Below the pieces are notes generated by a model. The model was given only the letters and a program-made list of their open reading frames with translations. It made no database searches and had not been told where the DNA came from. DNA of 64,000 bases from Certhia americana (lineage: Eukaryota > Chordata > Aves > Passeriformes > Certhiidae): assembly GCA_018697195.1 (NCBI GenBank), contig CM031858.1, positions 109,058,944 through 109,122,943 of the forward strand, in the 5' to 3' direction. The translations under genes were made by a program, and so were the position numbers. Of the stretch, positions 1 to 12,180 are shown one piece after another; positions within the stretch are counted from its first letter, which is position 1; the number at the start of each line of letters is the position of its first letter.

Positions 1-785
1 CTGTGAAAAACAATGTTTGTTTGTTTGGTTTTTTTTTATGATATTCATTTATTTTCGACAGGACTAAAATAACTGAATAGTGGCTCCTCCCATTTTTATA
101 AATACTTTAAAGCAGTGCTTTTCATTTCCTCTTTGACTATATTTACATAGTCTTTTGTATCTGAACCTGTGAGTTCTCACATCTTTTTAGTTTCCTCTTC
201 TAAAAGTCTGTTACTTCTTAAACACTTGCAACACTTTCTTTTCAATAGCCTGCTGACTTAAAATGGCATCAATACAGTACAGTCAGTGATCTTAAAGATA
301 AATCTACACTTTCATTTACAGAACTACTTTTCAGTTCAGTTCTTAAAAGCAGAGATGCCTACTTCCTCTGTAAATTTTTAAATATAACTTAAGTGGCATG
401 CTGAGCTTTGAGAAGCACATCTGGGTGTGCATGAGGGGACTTCACTACAATATGTCTATCCTAGCATGATTCTTAGATTATACTCAGTTTAAAGTAGCTT
501 TGTGAAATCTTGTAGCCACATTGTGCTGCTCAACTTTAGTACCTCTTTAGGTTGAGTAACTTTATGAAGCTTAGAAGTTATCTTTTCTTTTTAATTTTTT
601 AAATTTTCTGGAAGTCTGTCAAAGAATCTTTTCTCCTAGTCAGTGGGTGCACATTTGGTTTTCTTTAAATCGGTATTTTATTTGTACTTTTGGCAAGTGA
701 CAATCACTTGACTAAAATGATAATTTTTCATATTCTTATTTGGATGTACCATTTTATCTTTAAATTACAATATACTTTGTATTTA
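1..785. other. AT-rich non-coding DNA, no gene seen
   Basis: No open frame of useful length, RNA gene or recognisable repeat is visible apart from short T-runs. The stretch is interspersed unique sequence typical of vertebrate intergenic or intronic DNA. Confidence 0.6.
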
Positions 786-812
786 TTTGTTTGTTTGTTT
801 GTTTGTTTGTTT
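786..812. repeat. (TTTG)n microsatellite
   Basis: Nearly seven uninterrupted units of TTTG. It is preceded by ATTTATT, so it probably grew by slippage from a T-rich seed. Confidence 0.95.
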
Positions 813-3800
813 AAATTATGGATTTTATAGCAAACAGCAGAAACGCTGTCCTGCTAGTGGCGGATATGGTCCACTGAAGAATCAAATTTTATTTTTAATT
901 AAATATTTCTAATTTATGCATGAATTTCTGCAAGAAAACCTTGCTTGTTACTAGTCCTTTTATTGTGAATTTATTTTCTATGCTCTTGAATTTGACATCT
1001 AAATATCTCATATCTCTATTATATCTAGTGTATGGAGTATGTCTAATGTCAGTCAAGCTCAGTTAAACATATTTTCAGGAGCTTCAATGGTGATAAATAT
1101 TGCATATTTTTTCATCTTTGTCTGACAATGAAGGCAATCAACTGTCTGGAGATTTCAGATCTCATGTTCTAGATTAAATGTTGGTCTGTTTATTTCCACG
1201 GGATTGTAGCAACCAATGCTTTATGCAATGAATACCACCTCCTTGAAAAACAGTGGTTTATCTTAATTTTAAAATATTGCGTTTTGATCTAAGTTTTCTT
1301 TTGTGATAAAGACCTCAAATATTTGGGCTTCTCAAATAGACCTACTTTCTTCAGTTTACTTTTCCATTCTCACTGTCTTCCACTTTCACATGAAACGTTT
1401 GCAAGAATTCTTTTTTTTTCTGGTTTTGTTCATAACTCTTCAATAAGTTGTTGATATTAATTTTTAAAAAGTACTTTCAAAACATAGTTCAGCAGATTTT
1501 TAGTTACATTTTGTCTTGCACTTGAGATAATTTGTTTCCACTTATCAGGCATTGACTACAAACCAGAATTGCTTTGGGTGCCCTGAAGTAGCTTGGCATG
1601 TGTAGAATTTTTAGAAGAAAGGTAGATTAAAACCCCAAGAGAGCTCATGCTTGTCAGAAAAAGATAAAAAGCAATAGATACTCCTGAGAACAAATTTTAA
1701 TGTACGAATGACTAAATCTTCTAACAAAATGTAAATGCATCAATTTAGCTTTACCAAAATTTTGTCATTTTCCAGAGATAATATTACTTTTAGAAATCTA
1801 ACATTTAAGCACACCTCAGTCCTTATTAGTTGATGTGAGGCATTTCAGTTGTGGTGGAAATGGGAAATGTTGTCAGTGCATAATTAAGAAGTTTATTTTC
1901 ACTGCAGTGTTGCATCCTGCTCACCACATTTCTCTCATGCTCTTTTTCACTCTCTCCATTCAAATTTTTCTTTAATTTATCATCTTTTTACTTTTTTAGA
2001 GAAATTTTGTTTAACTAAAGATAGCCAGAAGGATTAGATAAAAAAATTCATCTATGTCTCCCAAATGGTAATTTCAAAGTTTTCTGTTAATATAAGACTG
2101 CATCCAAAGAGTTGCCCAATAGATTTATTTTGACCCTCATTGCATAGAGAGTACAGAACATGATATATGACTATTCTAAAGAGAATTTAGAGGAAATATT
2201 TGCATTCTCAGTACTCAAAAATATATCCACAAATAGCTGAAGAATAACTGTAGTACAATGCAGTGGCATATACTTATTCACGTGACCAAACTTTCAGGCA
2301 ATTGTTGATAAAAGTTCAAAATTTCTATTGAGCTGTTGATCAAATTCAGCATGGAGGGCAGGGGCTATGGCAGGGAACAGCACTGAAATAATGAATTCAC
2401 AGATTTAGGTGAGATTCAGAACAGAAATTCTCCCCAGCTGGGAGAGAATTGTTGAGAATAACAAATGTTATTGTTGTTCAGTGAATACCAAAGACTACTT
2501 ATGATTCTACCAATTGACCCATGTGGTACAAATTGATGCTAAATTAGGCCTTGCTTTTATCCAGTGGCAATAAGTCACTAAAGCAGAGAAGGCCCAACAT
2601 TTTATATACTGCTTTATTCTATGTCTAAGCAGTTATTTTCAGAAATATTTCAACTCCCTCCACTTTCATCCTGCATTGCACCATTGCCCCTTTTCTACTT
2701 AGTTGACTAGCATTAGCTTAAAGCATGTCCAAATTATTATAAAAATGTTATTTTAGCTGCATATGTACATTTACCAGTATATTTTCTTGATATGCTTTTA
2801 GAACAATGAATAAATAATTGTGGTGAAAATGAGTGGGAGAGATATTGAGAAAATAAATAAATGAAAAAAATTATACCTGAAAAAGTCAGTAGAAGTGACA
2901 CTGATGACAATAACCACCAGTACAGCTTAAGAGAGAGATGGCATTTTCAGTTTTGTGGTTTATATGTGAAGGTGACACAGCTTTTCAGGTCATCTACAAT
3001 TTTCTTTGCAGAAAACTTATTACTTTATAGTAAAAAGGTTTTACCTACTTACAGGCTTAAAGCAACTTTTGGTATTCACACTCATAAAACTTAGCACATG
3101 TTTAATATAACACATTTTCAGTGTCTGTGGGCACAGACCACGTTCAGCACACTCATTTTTGCTTCCAATGTTTTGTCTAGGACAAACATTTGCTGTGCAC
3201 AGCATGTTTGAATTTAGAGACTAAAGAACTGAAAATCCAGTTCACTGACTTTCATGTGTGTTTTATGTGCAGATGACTGAAAAATGAATGTGCACATCTT
3301 GGTATGCAAAACTTTGATTTTGAGAATTAATATAGCATAGAAATATCTTCTTTCTTAGTCTTTTCCTGCACACCTACTGATGTATGAACTCTGTAATCTT
3401 TGACCCTTATCTTCTCAATTTCACTTCTTTAAAGAAATTCTTCAGGAAGGCACTCTAAAGCCAGGCAGGGAGAACCCTTCTCTCATCACGTTATATATAT
3501 AAGGAGGTTCTGAAAGATTTATCAACCAGTTAATGCCATCATTTGTTAATCATTAATCCAGGAAATCTCTTTTCCCTTAAACCTGAATGACACTTTGTTC
3601 AATATGTGTCAGCTGTTTCTATTATCTGTTAAGCAGATGGTCTGGAAGGAATGCAGAATTTGTAAAGGCATATAAAAATTGGTTTCTCTGATGCTGAGAT
3701 ATGTGCTTCTAGAGAGTGTACTCTGGTGCTCTTTAATAAAGAGCTTATGTGTGGTATTTCTTCCAGAGGGCTCATCAGAAGGAGGAGGGTCTTGCTATAA

Positions 3801-6800
3801 CTATTAAATAGGATACTGTAAAGAAACCCATCAAAAAACACTAGAGAACTTACTGTATTTCACATATGCAGTCCAGATTGTTTGGCACAGCTTTAGAAAT
3901 TACCTGGTATGTCCCAGCATCACCAAGGCAAATGACTAACACTAAACCTAATGTGGGCATTTAAAGATACTTGAAATTATATAAATGTAAACTGCGAAAC
4001 TCAAATGATCTGTCACATTGTCCAAATTGTGGGGTTATATTCTAAGTTTCAGCTTGCAGTGCGCGAGTTAAAAGTTTTTTAGCATTGTGAATTGAAATTG
4101 ATATTAAAGAAGGTGAAGACAAGCAAAGAAGAAAAACCTCTGTCTCAATTATGTCATGAGCTATTGCTCATTAGCTGACTGTCTGGAATTAGTTAGCAGA
4201 ATAAAGGGGTAAATTTTTTGGAACTGATGTCACATGTACCATGTGTTTGTCTGTCTGTGATAATCTTTATTTTATTCTCTTCAAGTCTTTATCTGAAGCT
4301 GCTCTTCAGCAGGCTCCTTCATTTTAATGACTATCAGGGACTTAATCATTACATGATGAATCTTTGCCTCTTAAATGTGGATGGCTTTTTACAAAGTGTT
4401 CCTGATTTCAACAAGTAGTCTTCTGCAGAATGACATTTATAAATTGAATACTTTTCAATTATCCAGCTGCATTATATGAGACTTAATATATTTTTGCCAC
4501 TAGAAATATTCTTAAAAATGAACATTTTTGATCTTATTGAATAAGAGTAAATTAAGTGAGAGAAAGGAATAAATTCAAGAAGGATATCTCTTGGAAAAAG
4601 ATATCACTGTGTGTAAAACATTGGAATCTTGTTACTTTAGGATTTTGGTTTGTTTTTTGTTTTGTTTTGTTTTTTTTTTTTTTAATAAATTTTGTTATCA
4701 AAAAAATTACTTAGCTCTTTTTTACTTTTGCAAGATAGATGTACATCAGAAGTTGGGATCAGAAAAATATGCCAACTTTTTCTACTAGTCATAATGATTT
4801 GAATTGTTTCTTTCTGAAATAACTCTTCTGAAAAGCTGAAATAACCACTTATAAAGAATAAATAACAATAGTTTACATCCACACAGATTTGATTGCTCAC
4901 CTATTCTGAATATTATATGCTTCAAAATTTGCCATTTTTGAATGATCATTGAAATAATTTGCAATCCACAAACCGTGCAAATTTGATTCCAATTGGTCTG
5001 TATTCTCTGTTGCAGGGAAGTTCAAGACCACTCTGCAGAAGTTTATTTCTGGTCTCAGCAAAGTTAATTAAAGCTTTACAATTTGAAAATTCCAGAGCAA
5101 AATGCTCTGTAATTGGAGGCCTGGTTCACAAGACAGCTTTTCCTTCTTGATTTGCTGACTGTGATTTTTTTAGTGTTCATGATGAATAATATTTTTAGAC
5201 ACTTGTAATGAGTAAGTGCACGCTTAGAATTTTTTGATGAATGTTGTCTGCTGTGACTCTCAGAAGCTCAGTGACTCAGTTATCATTGTTCTGGCAGCAT
5301 AAATGGGCTTTATAGTCAGCATAAATTACTTTTGTAAGTATTTCCAAACCTCTCTGTGGTAGTGGAGTAGCATAAAACCAGTATAAATTAGAATTAGATG
5401 AGTGTTTTTTGCTTATTTCAGTTTGGCCTTGATATTTTTGTGGTTTTTTTTCCTTAATTCTAAAAATTTTTTCCATAATCTAAATTTCCTTTAAAGAAAC
5501 AGCTATAAGAATTTATTCTAAAATTTTAAAATAGCTTACCATCAGTCATCAGAGCATAGAGCTTTTCCTTCCACTTGTCCATTCTTTAGCCCAAATGGAG
5601 TCCAAAGTTGATGAACCAGAACTGTAAGATTTATTTCTCCTTTTGAGGTCCACCCTCATCTTTTCCTTTAAAGTTAGTTGAACTGCAAAGTGTACTCAGC
5701 GAGTTCAAAGAACCAGGCTTTGATTCCCTTTATATGCAGGTTCCTCCCTAGGTTATGGGTCTGGGAAATATTGTTGTGCATCACCTCTGCTCCACAGTCC
5801 CCAAGTATCAGACACGTCTTGTTCTGGCTGATAGATTAGTCCCTTTGGGTTGTGTGTTGCAGGTAATCTACTTTCTTTAAAGTAGAGCTTCAAGTTGTGA
5901 ACAGGCATAATTCAGCTTCACTAGCTGAGAAGATGTAGGGACAGTTGAGACCTGTCATATTCCACCTCCCCAGTACCCCTTCATCTCAACAACGTGTCCC
6001 TCATAAACCTGAATCTTTCCCCTTAAAAAACCACTACTTTTGCATTGCCATTAAAATGTGGCCTAGACAAATTTGTGTCCCAAAGGTATGGAATTCAGGA
6101 TGCAATTTGAAACACTGTATGTTTCAAAGTACTTAGCAGTAGCTATTTTGCACCTGAAATTATAGAATGACTGTAGATTCATAATTTAACTTTTAAGCCC
6201 AAAATACAATTGTTGTATGATTGTTCTTTGGTATTATAGACTGAAAATTATTTTTAAAATGGATTACATTTGCCTGTGGTGTTGCCAGCAGATTGATCTT
6301 TTGATGACAGTTGAACAAAAAAACAGCAAGAGTAAATTTCTGTACTGATGTGAAAGAAATTGCTCTATATGAACAAGAATAATTACATATTTGAATAATT
6401 TCATATGATGTACTAAAAATATGTCTTATATCTCAATCAAAACAAGATGTATAAGAAAGAAGCATGTTAGGTCACTAGAGATCTTTTCTGGGGGAGAAGC
6501 AGATCAAAACACATCAGAACAATATTTTACAAAGAGATTTTTTTTTTGCTGCTTGTCCACAAAGCTCTTTAATGCACCACTTTTTCTCTTATCAGTATTT
6601 TGAAATCAATAGATATATATAATAAAAAAAAAAATTATCGTTCTAAATGGGCTTAACTTTATCTTCCCCTGTAAATGTATATGGCTAACACATGAAGTAC
6701 ATACAGGTTTAAGTTGGTGTTACTGCCTAAGAGGTGGCATTCCTCAAACCCTTCTTCTCTTTCTTCGTTGTTTGTCAAAACATTCTTTGCTGTAGATATA

Positions 6801-7564
6801 AGATTTCTTTGGTTATACTTACATCAAATCCTTTCTTAATTGTTCTTGGCATGACTTGATACCCCTTAAATCATTGTTCCTTTGGACAATACCTCAAGAA
6901 AGGCATGAACAGAAATATTTTAAATGAGGGGATTATGCAAAAGCAAAAGGTAAAAAAAATGTTTCATGTGTTTTTAAGTATCTGTAGCAGAAACCTGGAT
7001 TACTGGTTCATAGTATCTGTAGCTCTAATCAGACTACTGAAGTGAATCAATTGTTGATTATTTGAAATGGATGGATGAGATATTGAAGCCTTCTCAGAAG
7101 AATCTAAACTTGAAATTAAACTTGAACAGCATTGCTTTTTCTTTGGCTATAAAAAACTCTCAGGATTTATATGTTTACACAAATTCCTTGAGATTTTCTA
7201 GTTTACTGCAGCTAATGACCACCTGCATTTCCCAAGTTGTGCTCAAAGTCTTACTGTGTAGCAAGCTCATCTGTACTTTTGAAGGAAAATGAAATCACTT
7301 TCTTCAAATTCTTCAACATCTCCCTCCCTCATTTTTTCTTTAGTATGCCAACAAATGGAAAAAAAAATCAATCAACAACACTTACTTCTGAGTACTTTCT
7401 TATCTATTAAAATACTGCTTTAGATTACATTTTTATTTTTTACATTGAAAAGACAGATTTACTCTTCCCTGTCCCTCTTTTCCTCCAGCTGCTAGGTCAG
7501 AAGAGGACAAGTTTTCTGTACATCCAATACCATGTTTTTCAACACTGTGCTGGAGTAAAACAAA
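813..7564. other. AT-rich non-coding DNA, no gene seen
   Basis: About 6.7 kb without a supportable gene. All open frames here are under 80 codons, show no family motif, and lie in sequence of the same AT-rich composition as their flanks. A TTTTG-rich stretch ending in a run of 14 T occurs near 4649-4682. I see no tRNA-like cloverleaf, LTR pair or terminal inverted repeat. Confidence 0.55.
4649..4682. repeat. TTTTG-rich / poly-T simple repeat
   Basis: Irregular TTTTG units that merge into a pure T-run and are followed by AATAAA. This is simple sequence. The 65-codon frame running through it (Phe-rich) is an artefact of the T-run. Confidence 0.85.
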
Positions 7565-7655
7565 ATCACAGATTCACAGAATTTTTAGAGTTGGAAGGGA
7601 CAACTGGAGATCATCTAGTCCAACCTCATTTAGTTCAACATCCCTGAGAAATCTT
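7565..7655 (-). mobile_element. CR1 LINE 3' end fragment
   Basis: The plus strand reads as the reverse complement of the conserved CR1 tail. It has a CACAGATTCACAGAAT start, then GTTGGAAGGGACAACTGGAG, then ATCATCTAGTCCAACCTC. CR1 is the dominant non-LTR retrotransposon of birds and is normally 5'-truncated, so a short piece holding only the 3' end is expected. The element lies on the minus strand with its 3' end at the low-coordinate side. The boundary near 7655 is approximate because similarity fades after the TCCAACCTC motif. It contains no coding capacity. Confidence 0.85.
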
Positions 7656-9281
7656 AAATATGGCAAAACATCTCATAATGTGCTCAAGCAACTCACTCTA
7701 TACCTGCCTACCTAATTGTGGAGACATAAATTGCTCTCCAGATTACATTAACTATTTTTGATTCACTCTTTTCTGCATTTCTTGGAAGCCTAGACATCCA
7801 TCTCATACACTGGCACACCTACACTGTAGAAATTTAAAGAGGAGAATTCAATCCTGTCTTATGGTGCTGGAGACAAGCTGTCTCCTTTCTCGCTTTTTTT
7901 CCCTGTCTGGCACAGAGTGGAACTCGAATGCCAAGTGCAATTACACTGTTAATTCAGAAGTTATCACTGATACGGTGCACTGCATTCAGGATCTCTCTGA
8001 CATTGGAAGAGCTAGAAAAGAAAGACGAGTTCACTTAGTGCTGAAAGCACACAAATTATTAGTTTCTGTGACTTTGAACTTGTCTCATTAATGATTCAAG
8101 AGACTTGCTGTTGACTGTGAGAATGTGCTACAGTCATTAATTGACTTGGATCTTCATTTTGCACAAAGATGATACAAGGAGTTTCCTTTTTAAAATAAAT
8201 TTATCTCTTTCCCTTCTGAGCACAGGAACATTTCTTGGTTTAAATGATCAGATTACCAAAGACAGAGTATTTCTGGACATGTCTGTTTGATGTACAGGCC
8301 TTTAATCCATATATCTCTTCAGTGCCTAGAGCTGTTCTGTGAATTCATATCCTGAGCTAGTAGGTCTTTACTAGAGATCATGACTCAAGTGGAGTCATAG
8401 TGGTCATAAATTGTATTTCTCATTTAACAGAAACTTACCCATGCCAGCATTTAATTTAATAATACTGATGAAAACAGAACCCTCTTTGCATAATGTCTCC
8501 AAAATTAAGAAGTCTGTAAACCATTACTATTGGTTACTGTTAATAGCTGCAAATAATGAGCTGCACAAGTAAATCTTACCAACTTATGAGTAAATATGTT
8601 CTGAATTCTAAAACTGAGGCATTAAAGGCAAACAAGGGTTATTTTGAGGTAGTTCTACACATGCATGTCATCATTTTTTGCTGGCTTTAGTTGCTCAGCA
8701 TTTTTCTCTTTTGTTTCTGCTTTCAAGAGTGACTGCAAACTTTTTTAGTGGAGAATTTTTATTCCTTCACGTCTTCAACACATGCACAAAATACAGTCAG
8801 TACTTCAGGGATCAGTATGATTACTGTTAATAGCTCTGTCTACACCTATCTAGCAATGTTAAATCCAAGAGTCAGAAACCATAAACCTTTCATATGATCT
8901 GCAGATTATGAATGATATTCCTCTCCTCAGAATCATTTTTTTAAGAATACAGTTTTGCTTAAGCAGCTAATGAGTGAAGGTCAAAGTTGTTGTAGGTTAG
9001 TGAGAACACAGAAGAGATCAGTGCATTGAGTGTCAGTTCTCTCATACTGGACTCCCTTAATTTTTGAAAATTTATACTACTGTTTGAATATATTTAACCT
9101 CCAATATTCCATAAATAAAAAAATACAGTTTCTTAAATTTATGGTTAGTTTAATTATTCTCTGCCTTTGGAAAACCAACTTAAAAAACTCACAACCCCCA
9201 AAAAACTGCTACCTAAAGAAACCCCAAACAACCAAAACATTGTTTTGTGGCAATCAACAGTATAGTTCCATCTTTTTTGCA
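7656..9281. other. Unique non-coding DNA, no gene seen
   Basis: No supportable gene. A short perfect hairpin with 7-bp arms (GGAGACA/TGTCTCC) sits at 7869-7885 inside a 76-codon frame that I do not recognise as a protein. The stretch 7861-8160 is slightly richer in GC and free of simple repeats. Confidence 0.5.
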
Positions 9282-9442
9282 TCTTAGTCTTGGAATATAA
9301 AAATTATTTTTTTGTTTTCCTGTGTCTCTGCCAGACGACTGTTTTTCTTTTCTGTCCTGAGAATGTAAATAGTTTTTCTTTCACCAGCCAGAGATCTTGA
9401 AGGAAAGGCGAACGTGAGGTTTTTCTTGGTTTTTTTTCATAA

Positions 9443-9448
9443 TTTATT
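9443..9448 (-). promoter_or_regulatory. LTR polyadenylation signal AATAAA
   Basis: TTTATT on the plus strand gives AATAAA on the minus strand, about 120 bp downstream of the LTR TATA box. This spacing fits an LTR R region. Whether it is still used is unknown. Confidence 0.45.
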
Positions 9449-9497
9449 ATTTCTTATCATTTCAAATACCAAAGCTAACTACAAAATGCAAAAAGCT

Positions 9498-9544
9498 TAA
9501 TGTCTAATACCTAATGTCTAATGTGAAATGCTAAATGTCTAATG
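9498..9544. repeat. Short degenerate tandem repeat inside the LTR
   Basis: TAATGTC-type heptamers and octamers repeat about five times with small changes (for example CTAATGTCTAATG and CTAAATGTCTAATG). The repeat lies between the LTR TATA box and its AATAAA signal, so it is in or near the R region. Confidence 0.7.
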
Positions 9545-9568
9545 TTCCCACCCTCAGGGTGGCGTGGA

Positions 9569-9576
9569 TATTTATA
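9569..9576 (-). promoter_or_regulatory. LTR TATA box
   Basis: TATAAATA on the minus strand. It is placed correctly relative to the U3 start at 9970 and the AATAAA at 9443-9448. It is probably the core promoter of the original retrovirus; current activity cannot be judged from sequence. Confidence 0.45.
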
Positions 9577-10261
9577 CTACATTCTACGTAATCAGTATTT
9601 ATAATTGTACTCCAACAACTATTATCTATGTTAGAAGGTCAGACTCTATTCCAAGCCAACTATAATGTGCCACCTCACTGCAGAACATGAGGCAGATGAG
9701 GAAGAAGAAGGAAGAAACCCAAAAGCCATGTGCTTCCTCCATCTTGCCTTTACCTGCTTGCCATCCTAAAATCCCCATATATCTTCAATTCTCACCCTGT
9801 GATAAAACTACACACTATTCTACTATTTATTACACACTCTTAAAAACTCTGATTCATTCCAGAGCCTAAAAGCCCTTTTTCCATGAACAAAGGTTAAAAA
9901 CACTCTTTCAGAGATTCTAAAATCTCTTAAACATGCAAAGAGAAATTCCTCATATTTCCAGACTTTGACATCTTAGTATATCTCTTCTGCAAACTGCTGT
10001 ATTCTTGTTACCTTTTGACAAGTTGCTGGCAAAATTGGTAAAAATTCCCAGCATGGAGTAAAAAAGGCAGCATAATGTTAAAACAGTGAATAATATCACA
10101 ATATTGCTTTCTCTTGTGTAATTCCATTTTAATTTTTTACAGAAAAAACATAGATGTCTACAGTATAGATGTCTGTCTACATCTGGACTAGCTACCCTGT
10201 TGTAGTAATTTATAGTTAGCCAAGAGAAACAGACTCATTTTAAGTAAAGTAGATATTTAAC

Positions 10262-10308
10262 AGATTGATAGATAGATAAATAGACAGATGGATAGATAGA
10301 TAGATAAT
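10262..10308. repeat. (GATA)n imperfect microsatellite
   Basis: About eleven GATA-type units with a few substitutions in the middle (GATAAATA, GACAGATG). Imperfection suggests an old array that is no longer freely expanding. Confidence 0.9.
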
Positions 10309-10729
10309 CTAAAAACGGAGAAAAATTGTGCCCTTTGTCACAAAAAACCTGCATGGAAGACATCCTCTTTATTAACATTTTTTTCTGTATCTCACTTCAG
10401 GCATTTTTAAAGTATTTTTAAGTAGATATGTTAGAAAATTAGATAAAATCTTCACCTCAATATTCAAAAACAGCCATAAGATAATAAAGCATCACAAAAC
10501 ATCACATAAGTGAGATAAGCTTGAGCTCAAATGCATCTAAGCAGTACATGCCCAGAGCTTTTTTCATTGTCATTGTGAAAAATTCTTTTTTAATATCAAG
10601 CGAAGACCACAGACTTACCCTTACCTGCAGCATAAACTGACCTGGCCTGACATAAGTCTGTATCTCACCTAACCTACTGGAAATGAAACAAGTCTATACA
10701 TTTGGTCACAGACAATTGCTTACATCTTA

Positions 10730-10730
<1 letters not shown>

Positions 10731-10766
<36 letters not shown>

Positions 10767-10784
10767 AAAAAAAAAAAAAAAAAA
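10731..10784 (+). repeat. 54-bp A-run interrupted once by TTT
   Basis: 33 consecutive A, then TTT, then 18 A. It could be simple slippage or the A-tail of a plus-strand retrocopy. The 170 bp upstream is unique and richer in GC than average, but I cannot recognise it as a known transcript. The 86-codon frame that crosses it (a long lysine run) is spurious. Confidence 0.9.
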
Positions 10785-11231
10785 TTGATCTTTAGGTCAT
10801 CTGAGTCTTTACTGGTATTCAGTGAAAAATGGAAGCCAGATCCTCTGCCCTTGCATACATACATGTGTCAAGGAAGCACAAATACAGATCTGAGAAAATG
10901 TGAAATATTAGATTACTTCCTGAACCCAGACAGTGCAGTATAATCACTAGATACAATCACTAAAGAATAGTCCTTACTGGCATATTTCTACAAAATCCAG
11001 TGAAAATCTAGAAGAAAAATCTGGAACTCAGTCTGCAAAATGGAGAACTGCAAAGATTTTCAGCAGGTACATATCTCCTGAGGAAGGGTTGATTCTGGTT
11101 TCAATAATGGAAAACAGTCCTTGTTGCTGTCTAATTCTGCTAAAGGTAATGTCTGACAAGAGCAAGGTAAATCAAATACCCCTTTCTCCTGAGTTGTGAA
11201 TTTTCTGATATGTGATAAAGAAGTGCAGTAC

Positions 11232-11935
11232 AGGAACCACAGATCTGTTAGTCTAACCTCAGTGAATGGAAAAAATTACAGAGAAGGTCACACTGGGTGC
11301 TATTGAAAGGCATTTAAAGGGCAATGCACTCATCAAGCACAGTCAACCCAAATTCATGAAGGGAAATTCCTGTCTAACTGATTTGATATCCTTCTGTGAT
11401 AAGGTCACTTAGCTAGTGGATGAGCGGAAGGCAGTGAATAAAGTTTTTCTGGACTTTAGTCAGGTCTTTGTGCTCTCCCACACAGCATCCTTCTGGACAA
11501 ACTGCCCAGCTGTCAGATAAGGAGATACACAGCATGCTTGGTGAAGAACTGGCTGAAGGGCAGGGCTCAAAGAGTTTTGATGAATAAGCCTACATCTGGC
11601 TTGCAACTGGAAGCAGTCAGCAGTGCTCCTCAGGGCTGAATTCTAAGGACAGTTCTGTTCAGAATATCAACGACCTGGATGCAAATTTGTTGATGATATC
11701 AAACTGGGAGGTGCTCTCTCAAGGGACAAGTACAGCTTCAAGGTTGCCATGGTTTGGATTTGTTATGAACACAGTGTTAATAACACCTATGCTTTGAGTA
11801 TTGTTGAACAGTTTTTGTGCACCATCAATGGCATGAACTTTAACAACAAATAATGGATTCTGAATCTGGGGTGGAATAATGCCAGATATGAGAATAAACT
11901 GGGAGAGAGGTGGCTGGAAATCATCTGAAAGTGCC
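11232..11935 (+). mobile_element. CR1 LINE ORF2 reverse-transcriptase remnant, piece A
   Basis: The plus strand follows the CR1 ORF2 reverse-transcriptase region: a start around 11232 (ACAGATCTGTTAGTCTAACC), the palm region, and a degenerate catalytic motif at 11686-11697 that reads Phe-Val-Asp-Asp where active CR1 has Phe/Tyr-Ala-Asp-Asp. It continues through sequence resembling CR1 at 11818-11930 (ATCAATGGCATGAA; GGTGGAATAATGCCAGA; GTGGCTGGAA). The stretch 11731-11817 aligns poorly and may hold a small insertion. The frame is broken by many stops and frameshifts, so no protein can be made. The piece stops without the CR1 3' end, which is unusual because CR1 copies normally lose the 5' end. 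A 114-codon minus-strand frame over it is an antisense shadow. Confidence 0.85.
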
Positions 11936-12180
11936 TTTTTGACTTTCATATTTAATTTACCCATCACTAGAAAAAGAATTTCTATGAGATAAAGTGTTTC
12001 TCCTTCTTTTATTTTTTTCTTTTTTTTTTTTAATAAACCCCTTGGAAAAAACATTTGCATCAATAAACACTAATATAAATGGACAGGAAAGAACAAAAAT
12101 TATATTAAGACACAAAAATTTCACACAATGTGAAATAAAACATTTTGTTCTTACAAATGTAAGAAGCAAACCTATTCTCT
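11936..12180. other. Non-CR1 spacer between two CR1 pieces
   Basis: About 245 bp of AT-rich DNA that I cannot align to CR1 by eye. It includes a T-rich run at 12003-12031 followed by AATAAA. It separates two CR1 pieces that share about 50 bp of the same consensus region. It could be a later insertion or ancestral sequence between two independent insertions. Confidence 0.6.

Larger units (their letters stand above)
9282..9976 (-). mobile_element. Solo ERV LTR with target-site duplication
   Basis: Read on the minus strand, the element starts with TGTCAAAGTC at 9970 and runs about 680 bp to near 9288-9291. A TATAAATA box lies at 9569-9576 and an AATAAA signal at 9443-9448, the order expected for U3-R-U5. 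The motif TCTTAG (plus strand) lies immediately outside the high-coordinate end (9971-9976) and near the low-coordinate end (9282-9287), consistent with a 6-bp target duplication with about 3 bp of end ambiguity. A 6-bp duplication is typical of beta-like ERVK elements, but that assignment is inference. I see no primer binding site, polypurine tract or gag/pol/env sequence on either side, so this is a solo LTR left by recombination. The U3 text resembles a passerine LTR family from memory; the exact family name needs a library search. Frames inside it are not genes. Confidence 0.72.
9977..11231. other. AT-rich non-coding DNA with two simple repeats
   Basis: No supportable gene. It holds the GATA microsatellite and the long A-run listed separately. 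Between them, 10310-10730 is unique AT-rich sequence. Confidence 0.55.

Noticed and set aside
10683..10943. 86-codon frame with a very long lysine run
   Set aside because: The lysines are the 54-bp A-run; no family similarity on either side.
11719..12063. 114-codon minus-strand frame that at first looked like an unknown inserted coding sequence inside CR1
   Set aside because: Most of it is antisense to CR1 piece A: the plus strand at 11818-11930 follows CR1 ORF2. Its N-terminal lysine run comes from the T-rich run at 12003-12031.
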